From Punica granatum (Eukaryota > Streptophyta > Magnoliopsida > Myrtales > Lythraceae), in contig NC_045128.1 of assembly GCF_007655135.1 (NCBI RefSeq), positions 19,624,811 through 19,688,810 of the forward strand: a stretch of 64,000 bases of DNA, given 5' to 3'. Positions 45,905-56,123 of this stretch are shown here, piece by piece. Position 1 is the first letter of the stretch. Each line of letters starts with the position of its first letter. A model generated the notes under the pieces. That model had not been told where the DNA came from and made no database searches. It saw nothing but the letters and a program-made list of their open reading frames with translations. Made by a program: the position numbers and the translations under genes.

Positions 45905-47404
45905 ATGGACCGCCCGGCTCCTGGTCTTAGGCTCGAAGCAATCATGCCGCCAAGGCAAGACATCATGCGCATCTGGAGGACTCTCCGACCGGTGGACCAC
46001 GCCTTCATCCAGGGCATCATCGGAGACGTGGTCATGTTCACCGAGACCCCGGTGGACTGGATCTTCCTGAGGACTGCCGCCGAACTTTGGGACCCCGAGC
46101 ACGCGGTATTCAATTTCCAGGGGACGGAGTTAGCCCGTACGATCGAGGAGTACACGGCACTCATCCAAATGCCTACGTCCACGATCCGCGGCATCTTCAT
46201 GCCTAATCCGTTCACAACCGTCCAGGGTCAGCTCTCCACTCTCCTTCATATACCTGCTCAAGACATCCACGAGGAGCTTCACGAGAGGTGGGACCAAGGC
46301 ATCCGGATTGCATGGCTCTCCGATTGGACGCTCCTCCGCGCCATGACGCCTACAACGGCTTCCTATCAGCGCGATGCTTGCCATGGATTCCTGCTCTTGG
46401 TCTTTGGCACCCTCCCGTTCCCGTGCTCGCTGAACCTCATCGACGGGGCTATAGCCCAAGTCGTCCTCCAAGCGGTGGGAGGCCATAGTTATGTGGAGGC
46501 TTTGTTAGCCGAGACCGTTCGGTCTCTTGACTATGTTAGGGAGGTTCGGCGCGGAAGGATGAGAGGATCCCCACACTTGCTACAGATTTGGCTTCTAGCT
46601 CATATCCGCCCGTTCTGCTCGTCACATCCGTTCTCCTACATTGCCGACGAGCGTTCACTGATCGAACGCCTGGTACCAGTTATCCCGCCTCCCGAGCACA
46701 GTTTCTCGGAATGGAGGCGTTTTTGGCGTGAGTTGACGCTCGCGCGCTTCCTATGGGTCGCTCGATGGAACCCCGGCGGCCCCATGATCACAGGATATCC
46801 TGGAATTGTGGGAGTCCCCCTTCTCAGCCATTTGGGGAGCACACTCATATTCCCCGGCCGGGTAATCAGACAGCTCGGCGGTCTGCAGGACGTTCCCGCC
46901 GAGGCGGACCGTCTACCTTTCCGCATCCATTGGGCCGATTCCACATCCACGACCCCCGCAAGATTCTTGCAGATCCGAGAGATTCGCCGCCAATGGGACA
47001 CTTGCGTCATACAGCGTCTGTACTTCCCCGAACATCCCACTGACGACGAGCGAGTCTTCGCCGCCACCTCAGCATACGTGGCTCGTTTCTACACACGGAG
47101 ATTAGCATCGCCGCAACCGTCCCATGCCGCTCCGACTCCCCGCGCTACATCCACCCTCGCCCCCGAAACCGAGAGCTCCATCCAAGCGGCCATGCACGCG
47201 GAGCTAAGGGCCATTAGGGAGGAACGGGATATGCTCCGTTGCGAGCTCGTCGACTCACGTGCAGAGGTCGCGGACTACAGGGAGCTTCAGACACAGCTGA
47301 CTCGAGCACGCGCCCGGGTCGCACACTTAGATCGGGAGATGGCCCGCTTGAGCGCGGAGTTGGATCGAGTGCACAAGAGGGCGCGCAACCTCGCCCATCC
47401 TTAG
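45905..47404 (+). CDS. ORF1 of E3, intact, Ogre-type protein of unknown function
   Basis: A single open frame of 499 codons from MDRPAPGLRLEAI to the stop at 47402-47404. Residues about 20-90 carry 'IWRTLRPVDHAFIQGIIGD'. Residues 120-240 carry 'DACHGFLLLVFGT', 'LNLIDGAIAQVVLQAVGGH' and 'AETVRSLDYV'. Residues 215-380 are rich in Trp and aromatics (LLQIWLLAHIRPFCSSHP, FWRELTLARFLWVAR). The last 85 residues or so are Arg/Glu-rich with heptad spacing, probably a coiled coil. It lies upstream of gag, as in Ogre elements, whose ORF1 has no known role. I believe databases group such proteins in a plant DUF family, but that is from memory. It is not an envelope: I see no signal peptide or membrane span. 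Confidence 0.85.
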   Translation: MDRPAPGLRLEAIMPPRQDIMRIWRTLRPVDHAFIQGIIGDVVMFTETPVDWIFLRTAAELWDPEHAVFNFQGTELARTIEEYTALIQMPTSTIRGIFMPNPFTTVQGQLSTLLHIPAQDIHEELHERWDQGIRIAWLSDWTLLRAMTPTTASYQRDACHGFLLLVFGTLPFPCSLNLIDGAIAQVVLQAVGGHSYVEALLAETVRSLDYVREVRRGRMRGSPHLLQIWLLAHIRPFCSSHPFSYIADERSLIERLVPVIPPPEHSFSEWRRFWRELTLARFLWVARWNPGGPMITGYPGIVGVPLLSHLGSTLIFPGRVIRQLGGLQDVPAEADRLPFRIHWADSTSTTPARFLQIREIRRQWDTCVIQRLYFPEHPTDDERVFAATSAYVARFYTRRLASPQPSHAAPTPRATSTLAPETESSIQAAMHAELRAIREERDMLRCELVDSRAEVADYRELQTQLTRARARVAHLDREMARLSAELDRVHKRARNLAHP

Positions 47405-47726
47405 GATTAGCAGACGCACTCATTTTTGCCCTCGCTCGGACCCACGCCGCTTTCAAGCGGCCACCGAGCGCAAAGGGATGCCGACTTTTTCGTTTATGTT
47501 CCCTTCCTTTTTTTCATCGTATGTTCTATTCTGTAAAACTATGAAATTTGAAGCTGATCAATGTAATGACATTAGCATTTTGAAAGCTCATGCATCTCAT
47601 ACATCTTGTCATCTTACTTATTCCGCACTTATCGTTTGAGATATCGGTGTTTGTCCTTACACACTCTTGGAATCTAGGTGATCACAACTGGCGTCACAGT
47701 GATACCCAACTCGTCAGCGTCTCAGG
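47405..47726 (+). other. ORF1-gag spacer of E3
   Basis: Noncoding, 322 bp. An AG/GTGATC that could act as a 3' splice site lies at about 47677, and the conserved AACTGGCGTC block follows it before the gag ATG at 47727. Confidence 0.5.
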
Positions 47727-50700
47727 ATGGCGGAAGGAGATCACCTCGATGTTTCCGAAGAAGTCAACCCTTCGGTCCCGACTCTCTCTCAACCACCGCA
47801 AACACACGCTCCGCCACCCCTCACTCCTGCAGGCGTACTCCCGACGTATTCAGGCGCCCTTCCAACACAGCTCCCGCCCCCAACGTCTTCAGGGGCGCTT
47901 CTGCCGCCGGTCTCATTAACTTCCGCCGCTACGGACGACCGAGCCCGCATTACGGCGCTCGAGGGCACAATCAACCAGATGGCCGCCAACATGGCAGAAC
48001 TGCTCGCCCTACTCAGAGGGCCGAACCGTGCCTCTTCAAGCTCCACGCCTCCACCGGGGCAAGGTCCGACAGTCGACCCAGCACCTGGGATTCCACCGGC
48101 CCAAGTCCCGGAAAATATGGATGCGCTTGCCCCGCCAACGCTGCATACGTCCGTGACTCAACCTCTCACCAACCCATATCCACCACAGCCGGCCCCCACA
48201 GCCGTCCCTCTTCCACCGGCGGCATTCCTCACTTCAGATCAGGTCCTATCCGCGCCACCACCTGTTTCCATGCCGGCCCCGGCTGCAGCCTATACAGTCC
48301 CTCCGCTAACGGTCTTCCTGACCTCAGGTGCACCCGCTCCGATTCATTTCCAAACCACGGAGTTCCCGCCCTACTCATCGCTACATCCCCATGCTGGCCT
48401 CTCTTACCCGGCGCCGCCCCCGATAAACACCACCTTCCACGAACCGGGCACGCCAGCCCATGCGGCCCAGTTCGCTTCACCAACGCACTTCTTCCCCGAG
48501 GCGGACGCCGAACAAGAACGCAGACTGAAACGAATGGAAGAGACAATACGAGCCCTGCAAGCAAATGATGCTCGACCCGATGCGCGCTATGGTGGCTGCA
48601 GTTTATTCCCGGGCATGCGCTTACCCCCGAAGTTCAAAATCCCGGAGTTCAAGGCCTACGGGGGCATGACGGATCCCCGCCATCATCTCCGCCATTACCG
48701 GGGGAAGATGCTACAGTACTGGGAGTACGAGGAGTTCGTCATCCATTCCTTCCAAGACAACCTATGGGGATCCGCTCTCGATTGGTTCATGTCACTAAAG
48801 GCCGAGGACATTCCGACGTGGGAGGACCTCTCTCGGAAGTTTATCGACCAATACCGATACTGCACGGAGACGCCTCCTACACTTCTGGAGCTGAGCACAA
48901 AAGAAATGGCGCGGGGCCAAAGGTTCGAGGAATACGCTGCCAAGTGGCGCGCCCAAGCAGCAAAGCACATCCCTCCGATCAGCGAGGCGCAGCAGGTTCA
49001 ATTGTTTCACTCTATGCTGAGAGGGATATATTATTCGCACTTATTGGCCCACACTTCCTCATTCTCCGACCTCATCGAGGCTGGGAAAAAGCTTGATTTG
49101 GGGATCAAGCTCGGAAGAATGGAAGGCCCCGCCGACCAAAGGGAGGAGCCATCAAAGAAGGCCCCCGCAATGTCCCCATCTTCCTGCGGGAGGAGAGGAA
49201 AGGAAGTCTCGGTTAACGCCGTCAACACGGCACATCGGGCGTCTCAGCAGTATTCAGTGGATCTCACGACCACACCGACTGCCGCTCCTACATACTTCCC
49301 TCCACCTCCACAGCACCAACCCCAGCCGATCTATTATTCGGCTCCGCCGGTCCCGCCAACAGCGACCTCGCAATCGTACGACCCCTACGCGCCCGCGTCA
49401 GCTCAGTCCCCTTAACCTAGGCCGTCGGTGTCGAGAGCCCCTCTACCGGCACAACAGAACCCCACCTCACAGGGTCCACAAGTCGGCACCTCACAACACC
49501 GACCCCGCAGACAGTACACACCTCTACCCGCTCCTCTCTCTCACATATATCGGCAACTCTTGACGGGGGATCAGATTCAGCCAATATCCCCGGGCCCGAA
49601 CTTCGACCCCTCCATCCAGGATCAATCCAAGCGCTGCGAATATCATCAGGGTGCGCCGAGGCACACTCTCGACAATTGTTGGAGGCTGAGGGACGAAATT
49701 CAGAAAAGGATCGACAGCAACCGACTCACTTTCAACGCTGTCAGACCTCCAAATGTGCAGGCCAACCCCCTCCCGGACCATAGGCCGAGCTCGGGGCCAT
49801 CCTTCAACATGATCTCTATATGCGTCCCGGAGAGAAACGAAGAAGCGCAGGAGAATCCCCCTCCCTTCGTGATCAACTACACTCCCGAAGAACTCACGGT
49901 CGGGTTCACGGGGCACGGGGCCACCCCGGCCCCATTCGTCGTTGACGTCCCCGCTCAGGGGCTATACTCAGATAGCAAGGTCCCCTGGACCTACGAAGGA
50001 AGCATCGGGAGCGTCGAACAGCAATTCGGTGTCATGGGAATAACACGCTCGGGACGGGTATATGAGAGCCCGACGGCCAAGGACAAAGGGAAAGCGCCCG
50101 CTGTTGAAGACGGGGCGACGCCCGAAAGCTCACCTTTCCCGTCCAAGAATGTGACCGAGGAGGAAGCCGAAGCTTTCATGAAGATCGTGAAGGCAAGCGA
50201 ATACAAGGTGGTCGAACAAATAGCCAAATCCCCGGCCCACATCTCATTGCTTGCCCTCCTCCTTGGCTCAGAACCCCACCGAGAGGCCCTCCTCCGGGTA
50301 CTGACCGCGGCACAAGTGCCTGAAGGAAACGCCCCCAGACAGGATAGAGGAGACGATCGGGTCCATCTTTTCCAACACTATCTCGTTCTCGGATGACGAG
50401 CTCCCGTCCGAGGGTTGGTCACATTCACGGGCATTGCACATTGTCTGCAAGTGCAACAATTACATCATCGGCCGGGTCATGATTGACAACGGGTCCGCCC
50501 TCAACGTTTGCCCGGTGACCACCCTCAAACAGATGAATGTGGATCTTAACCGAGTCCGCCCAAGCAAAACAGCGGTCCGAGCCTTCGATGGCTCTCGCAG
50601 GGAGGTGAACGGGGAGATCGACCTCCTCATAGACGTTGGCCCGTGCTCGTTCAGCATCACATTCCAGGTGCTCGACATCCCGAACGCGTTCAGCCTGCTG

Positions 50701-51386
50701 CTCGGGAGGCCTTGGATCCACTCGGCCGGCGCCGTCCCCTCTTCTCTGCACCAACAGCTAAAGTTCATCGTCGAAGAGAAGCTCATCACGGTGAAAGGAG
50801 AGGAGGATTACGTCATCTACAAGGAGACGGCGGTGCCCTACATCAGCATTGGGGACGATGAAAACCTCCTGTTCCACTCATTCGAGACCATCTCCGTCAT
50901 CCGAGACTACGGAGAGAGTGGACCATCCCGCGCCGACCGCATGATAGGGAAGATTCTCCTGCGCAACAATTATATTCCCGGCACCGGCCTTGGGGCACAC
51001 GGACAAGGGATCAACCGCCCCATTGAGATCGAGGAGTACAAACACAGGAGGGGACTCGGCTTTCGCCCCTCCTGTCATGAGATCATCGAGGCCCGCAAGG
51101 GCAACCATCTTCATCGCCTCGCCGCATACTACGGGAGGCTCAACAGGGGCACTTCAGTCCCCCTACTATCTCATTTCTTCCTCGAGCCTTCACGCATCAT
51201 AGGAGGCACCCTTGACGGCCCTTCCTCGGACTCCGACGACACTCCTGCTGCTTCGTCAGCCGTGTACGCCGTCACTGAGGAGATTCCTTCAGGGGGTTCA
51301 CATCCACCTGGCGCAGGAAAACGAAGAGCTGGACAGCTGGACAACTGGACCTCAGTCTCGCGCTACTCGGCTGTGATTGCCGACGT
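47727..51386 (+). pseudogene. gag: gag-protease of E3 (one stop, one frameshift)
   Basis: The start is MAEGDHLDVSEEV. Residues 10-250 are Pro-rich. The Gag domain lies at about residues 315-430 (HHLRHYRGKMLQYWEYEEF, HSMLRGIYYSHLL). A TAA at 49413-49415 interrupts a Pro/Gln-rich linker, and the same frame resumes at once. The knuckle at about residue 635 is CEYHQGAPRHTLDNC, where the usual Gly before the second His is Arg. A +1 insertion near 50330-50345 shifts the frame. The protease follows in the frame 50434-51390 with DNGSALN near 50488 and FSLLLGRPWIH near 50690. The product ends IADV at the splice donor. Confidence 0.85.
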
Positions 51387-51597
51387 GTAAGGCTTATCTA
51401 TGTATAGAATGTTCCTCGCATGTCGGCATAGCCATGCGCCACACGACGGGAGAGAGGTTTCTACTATGGCTTCTTGTTCACAACATCAATGAAATCTCTC
51501 ACGCATTTTTTTGAATTCTCTTGCATTCTTTCTCCCTCTCCTATTCTCTACTTCGCAGCATTATAAACTTTCTAAGACGATTCTCTCGAATTTCCAG
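51387..51597 (+). other. Ogre-type intron of E3
   Basis: Donor CGACGT|GTAAGG, acceptor GAATTTCCAG|GCTCCACTCG, length 211 bp. Removing it deletes the stop at 51388-51390 and continues gag-pro into RT in frame (ADV, then LHSNPNPRR). Confidence 0.78.
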
Positions 51598-53190
51598 GCT
51601 CCACTCGAATCCAAATCCTCGACGCTTCGATACAAACCTATCCCGAGAGCAACTTGGTGAGCCTCAACCCGTATACTTTGGGGAAGGGCTCCCCGAGGAC
51701 AGTCAAGTGCCCGAGATAGAAGAGAGTTTGCGTCGCCTTGAAGATCATCAAATCACCTCGGTCGAGCCAACGGAGGAGATCAACGTGGGCATCGAAGAAG
51801 AGCCTCGCACCTTGAAGATTGGGACAGCTCTCGACCCCACACAGCGAACTCGGATGATCGACTTCCTGAAGGAATATCAGGAGGTCTTCGCCTGGTCTTA
51901 CGCCGATATGCCAGGCTTAGACCCCTCGATAGTCGAACACTTTCTCCCGCTCGACACCGAGAAATTCCCACCCAAACGGCAACAGTTGCGACAACAACGG
52001 GCTAGCCTTCTCCTCCGCATCAAGGAGGAAGTCGTCAAGCAGATCAACGCGGGATTCTTCGAGGTCTGCAATTATTCCGAATGGGTGGCGAACATTGTGC
52101 CAGTGGAAAAGAAGGACGGAAGGGTCCGAGTCTGCGTCGACTTCTGAGATCTCAATAAGGCCAGCCCTAAAGACAATTTCCCCTTGCCGCACATCGACGT
52201 CCTAGTCGACAATACGGCGCGCCACGCCCAATTCTCTTTCATGGACGGCTTCTCCGGATACAATTAGATCCAGATGGCCAAGAAGGACAAACTTAAGACA
52301 ACGTTCACTACGATGTGGGGAACCTTTTGCTACCGCGTTATGCCTTTCGGCCTCAAGAATGCGGGGGCAACTTATCAGAGGACTATGGTCACACTATTCC
52401 ACGACATGATGCACAAGGAAGTCGAAGTGTATGTCGACGACATGATCGCCAAGTCCAAAGAAGGAGAAGATCACCTCGTCAACCTGAAGCGCCTTTTCGA
52501 CCGCCTAAAAGAATACAAACTCCGGCTCAATCCGGCAAAGTGCACATTCGGCGCCCGGTCAGGAAAACTACTCGGATTCGTGGTCAGTGAGCGCGGTATC
52601 GAAGTGGACCCGGATAAAGTCAAGGCTATCAAAGAACTTCCCCCGCCATCGACGGTCCGAGAGGTGGGCGGTTTCTTGGGGCGACTGAATTACATCGCAC
52701 GCTTCATTGCAAACCTAACAGATAAGTGCCAACCTCTCTTCCGTTTGCTCCGCAAAAATGCAGCAATGGAATGGGACCACGAGTGCCAAAAGGCTTTTGA
52801 CACCATCAAGGCCTACCTAATTCAGCCGCCGATATTGGTACCACCCGTGCCGAGCCGGCCCCTCATTTTGTACCTCACAGTGCGCCGATAGTCCTTAGGG
52901 TGCATGCTGGGGCAAGAAGACGAGTCAACGCCCACGGAAAGGGTGATATATTACTTGAGCAGGAAGTTCACCGAAGGGGAATCCAATTACCCGGAGATCG
53001 AAAAGATGTGTTGCGCGTTGGTGTGGGTCATGCAAAGACTCCGACAGTACACGCTCTACCACACGATCCGATTATTGTCAAAAGCGGACCCCTTGCGGTA
53101 CTTGCTCGATAGCCCCTCCTCCATGAGGAACATCGCAAAATGGCGCTGTCAGTTAACGGAATACGACATAGAGTACGTGCCTCGCACATC
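51598..53190 (+). pseudogene. pol: pol of E3: RT and first RNase H, truncated
   Basis: The frame from the acceptor runs open to TGA at 52145-52147 (CGA to TGA within VDYRDL). It resumes and meets TAG at 52264-52266 (YNQ to YN-stop), is open through MPFGLKNAGATYQR, YVDDMI and the thumb, and meets TAG at 52889-52891 (RRQ to RR-stop). The first RNase H then continues to EYDIEYVPRTS and is cut at 53190 by the Athila LTR. The second RNase H and integrase are not on this side of the insertion. Confidence 0.83.
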
Positions 53191-54444
53191 TGATCCACTG
53201 CAAATATATATAAAAATAAGCTCGAATTCTACCAGCAAGTGTACTGGGTCAGATCAAGTAATATAGTGATGAATAGAGTGTCGATCCCACAAGGATTAAT
53301 TAAGTACTAAACCTATATTAGATTCTATTATTATCTAAGCAATCAAATTAAGAGAATTAACTAATTAACTACTAATCAACCTAAATCGTCACAAAGAGCA
53401 AAAAGAGAATTGTATGAAAATATATCAATTGAAAGTGGGAAAAACAGAATCCACCCTAGTTTCACTAATCAGATTGTCATCATGTTAGATAGACTGATAG
53501 CTATGTGGTTATTCAAGTGAGTTTATCAAGCCTTTAAAATTAAAGTCTTAAACCTCTAATTAATCAATCAGCTCCCGCATCTCTAATTAATAGTGGACTC
53601 TAAATTATAATCATACACCTTCCAGTGCTATGATTGTCTAATGCCCTAAATTAATTATCCCTAATGTCTTAGCGAATAACTAACTGAAACATTGCATTAA
53701 TCCTTGGATAATCTCTAATTAAACTAATTAACGCAGCTATCGCATTTAACTAATTAGTCTAATCAAGAATTCCTAACAAACACTATATCAACTCCCGTAT
53801 CAATAGTGTTTCTAACAATTATAACCAATTAAGAATTAAAATTGAAATTATAGGAATTGCAATCATGAATCATCAACACATCTATTAATCCTATAACATG
53901 GCGACAATCATCATATTAGCTACCTAGGGTTTCATCATATTCCCACAACAGAAGCTTAGAACATCATGGAATTGAAAACACAATTATAATTCCAAGGAGT
54001 CATTACAATAGAATTCATATTCAGCAGTAAACTCAAGATATTGAATCCTAAAACAAAAACCCAACAATTCCTTTAAGGAATTGTCTCTTCCACAATTCTT
54101 CGCTTCAAATCAATTGATCCAGGTGACGGCTCCAGACAAGACCCTCTCCAAAAACTCTCTAGGTTAAAAGAATGGTGAAAGATGGCTCCCCCCCTCGGGT
54201 TTCCTAATCTTGTTATGAGGAGTATTTATATCCAAAACAAAAAAAAAAAGATTTCCGAAAGATATAGGCTGGCTCCAAATTGCGCAAAACTCCTCAATAT
54301 TGCTCGTAATTCCATCTAAGTCCTCAAAGACCTACAATATCAAATTACACATAATTAAGCACCGACTTCTTATAATTTCTATAAAATTAATAATAATTTA
54401 ACATGAATTGCACAATAAAATATGAGTATAATATACCCTTATCA
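53191..54444 (-). repeat. 3' LTR of the Athila-type element (1254 bp)
   Basis: On the minus strand it starts TGATAAGGGTATAT at 54444 and ends GTGGATCA at 53191, with TGAT/ATCA as terminal inverted repeat. A polypurine tract directly precedes its start. AT-rich, with no gene. Confidence 0.85.
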
Positions 54445-54460
54445 ACTTCCCCACACTTGA
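54445..54460 (-). other. Polypurine tract of the Athila-type element
   Basis: The minus strand reads TCAAGTGTGGGGAAGT immediately before the LTR start TGATAAGG. This is the usual place and style for an Athila PPT. Confidence 0.82.
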
Positions 54461-56123
54461 ACTTTTGCTTGTCCTCAAGCAAAATAAATAAGACCAAGGA
54501 AAGAAATCTATCAGAGAGAGTACAAATTTTCATATTCACTGATTTAAGCATTTGATATCTCATAATTTATTACTCGTTATTTTGTGGTGCCCACTGCTCA
54601 AACCAAACTGGAAACATGTGATCAGAGTACTACAGTTGAAATTAACCAGCTAATCTAGAGAAAGCAAATTTTAATCCAAGCGTTTAGCCTAAGATTTCTA
54701 TTTCAAAAGTAAATACTCAGTCCTATAAGAAAAAATACACATTTAAACTTCATAGCTGTTAGCAGGCATATAATCCCTCTAATTTTCCCTCTAAGCAAGT
54801 CAACAAGGTAGTGAAAGCATATGGTATCTGCTTCGTCCCTAGGTTTTCTTCCTTTTTATTACAAGTCTTAATTCATTTTTTTGTTTTTGCATTCAATTTT
54901 TCCTTTCTGTTTCAGAAGCAAATTTTTTTTTTTCAAGTCCAATTTTTGTTTGAACTTGTGCCTTTCCGCTCTTCTCGTTATAGTGAGTTCATTGAGTCGG
55001 CACATCCCGGGCTCATCACCCAAGTGACCGGGTTTTAAAGGGACCCCTACGAACTCTTCCTCACTCTAACATTCAAGTTAGGATACTCATAACTCAATTC
55101 TTGAGTCATTGGAGTAAAGGCTATGCTTGCTTTTTTTTTTTTGAATGCTCACTAACACTTTTCAGACTTCTTTTATAGGAATCACTAAGTACAAAGCTTC
55201 TTCTACCTCTTTCACTAAATGTTAAAGTGCTATTAGAATAATTAAAAAGAGGATATACTAACTTTGCTTAGAAGTAGACCTGTTTATTTTTCACTTAAGG
55301 ACTTGACCGACTCTTAAACTTCAAACTCTAGAGCTAAAAACTAGGTAAATTTGATTTCTAAAGATTTGACTAATTAATTTTAACTAAGTACAAAAATCAC
55401 AACAGTGGTGAGTAGGGCGCCTAAGTGAGTCAATTTTTTTCAAACAATTCCTGAACAAATGCTATCAACAGTATTCTTCGTACAATCTCTAGATTTCAAT
55501 AATTAAAAAAGAATTAAAAAAAAAAGAATTTGGCCTAACAATTGCCAGATAACTTAAGGACAATTATAATTCAAGGTGACAGGGAAGTATAACTATTTAT
55601 CAACAAAGACAGGCATCAGATGTCATGAGTAACAAATTAAATCACAGAATTCAGACATCAACACTATACTCAATTTTATACTCCATCTGTTTAGTATCTC
55701 CCTTCCCCACACTTAGATTAAACAGTGTCCTCACTGTTCCTAATGTAGCTCTAGTAAAACGAAAATAAAAATAAAGAACATAAGAGAAAAAGAGATACTA
55801 GTACTTCCCCGGTTTCGAAAAATTAAGTTGAAGCAATTGGAGTTCCAACTGGTATAGCAATAGAGAGAGTCAGCAGTTGTTATCCACCCTGGCTTCAAAA
55901 ACAAAAAGAAAACAACAAAAAGAACAAAAATAGCAGATAATCCATCTTAACTAAAACAATCAAATAGCAAATATCCCAAGTCTACCCAATGATTGGGTGC
56001 TTGATAAAGTACAAACCAACAGCAAATCAAAATAAAACAAATGAAGCAAAAGAATTGAGAGCCAACAGGGACTTTAGCTCTCAGACATGGGCTACCTCCC
56101 ATGAAGCACTTAGTTTATAGTCG
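54461..56123 (-). other. 3' noncoding region of the Athila-type element
   Basis: About 1.66 kb with no conserved open frame. Some Athila elements carry an envelope-like ORF here; I see none. A second PPT-like site (AAGTGTGGGGAAGGGAG on the minus strand) lies at about 55702-55718. Several poly-T/poly-A runs lie near 54920, 55130 and 55515. Confidence 0.65.

Larger units (their letters stand above)
40251..53190 (+). mobile_element. Element E3: Ogre retrotransposon, 5' part, interrupted by Athila
   Basis: It carries a complete 5' LTR, PBS, leader, intact ORF1, gag-pro, intron and RT up to the first RNase H. It is cut at 53190 by an Athila-type LTR; the five bases before the cut (acatc) are the candidate target duplication. 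It sits in the integrase of E4, with acaac as the flanking five bases. It is the least damaged Ogre copy in the window outside RT. Confidence 0.85.

Noticed and set aside
45905..47404. ORF1 as a captured host gene or an envelope gene
   Set aside because: It occurs at the same place in A, E2 and E3, so it belongs to the element family. It shows no signal peptide or membrane span, and it lies upstream of gag, not after pol.
54461..56123. Envelope-like ORF in the Athila 3' region
   Set aside because: No minus-strand frame of useful length was found. The plus-strand frame at 54811-55038 is low-complexity Phe-rich sequence from T runs.
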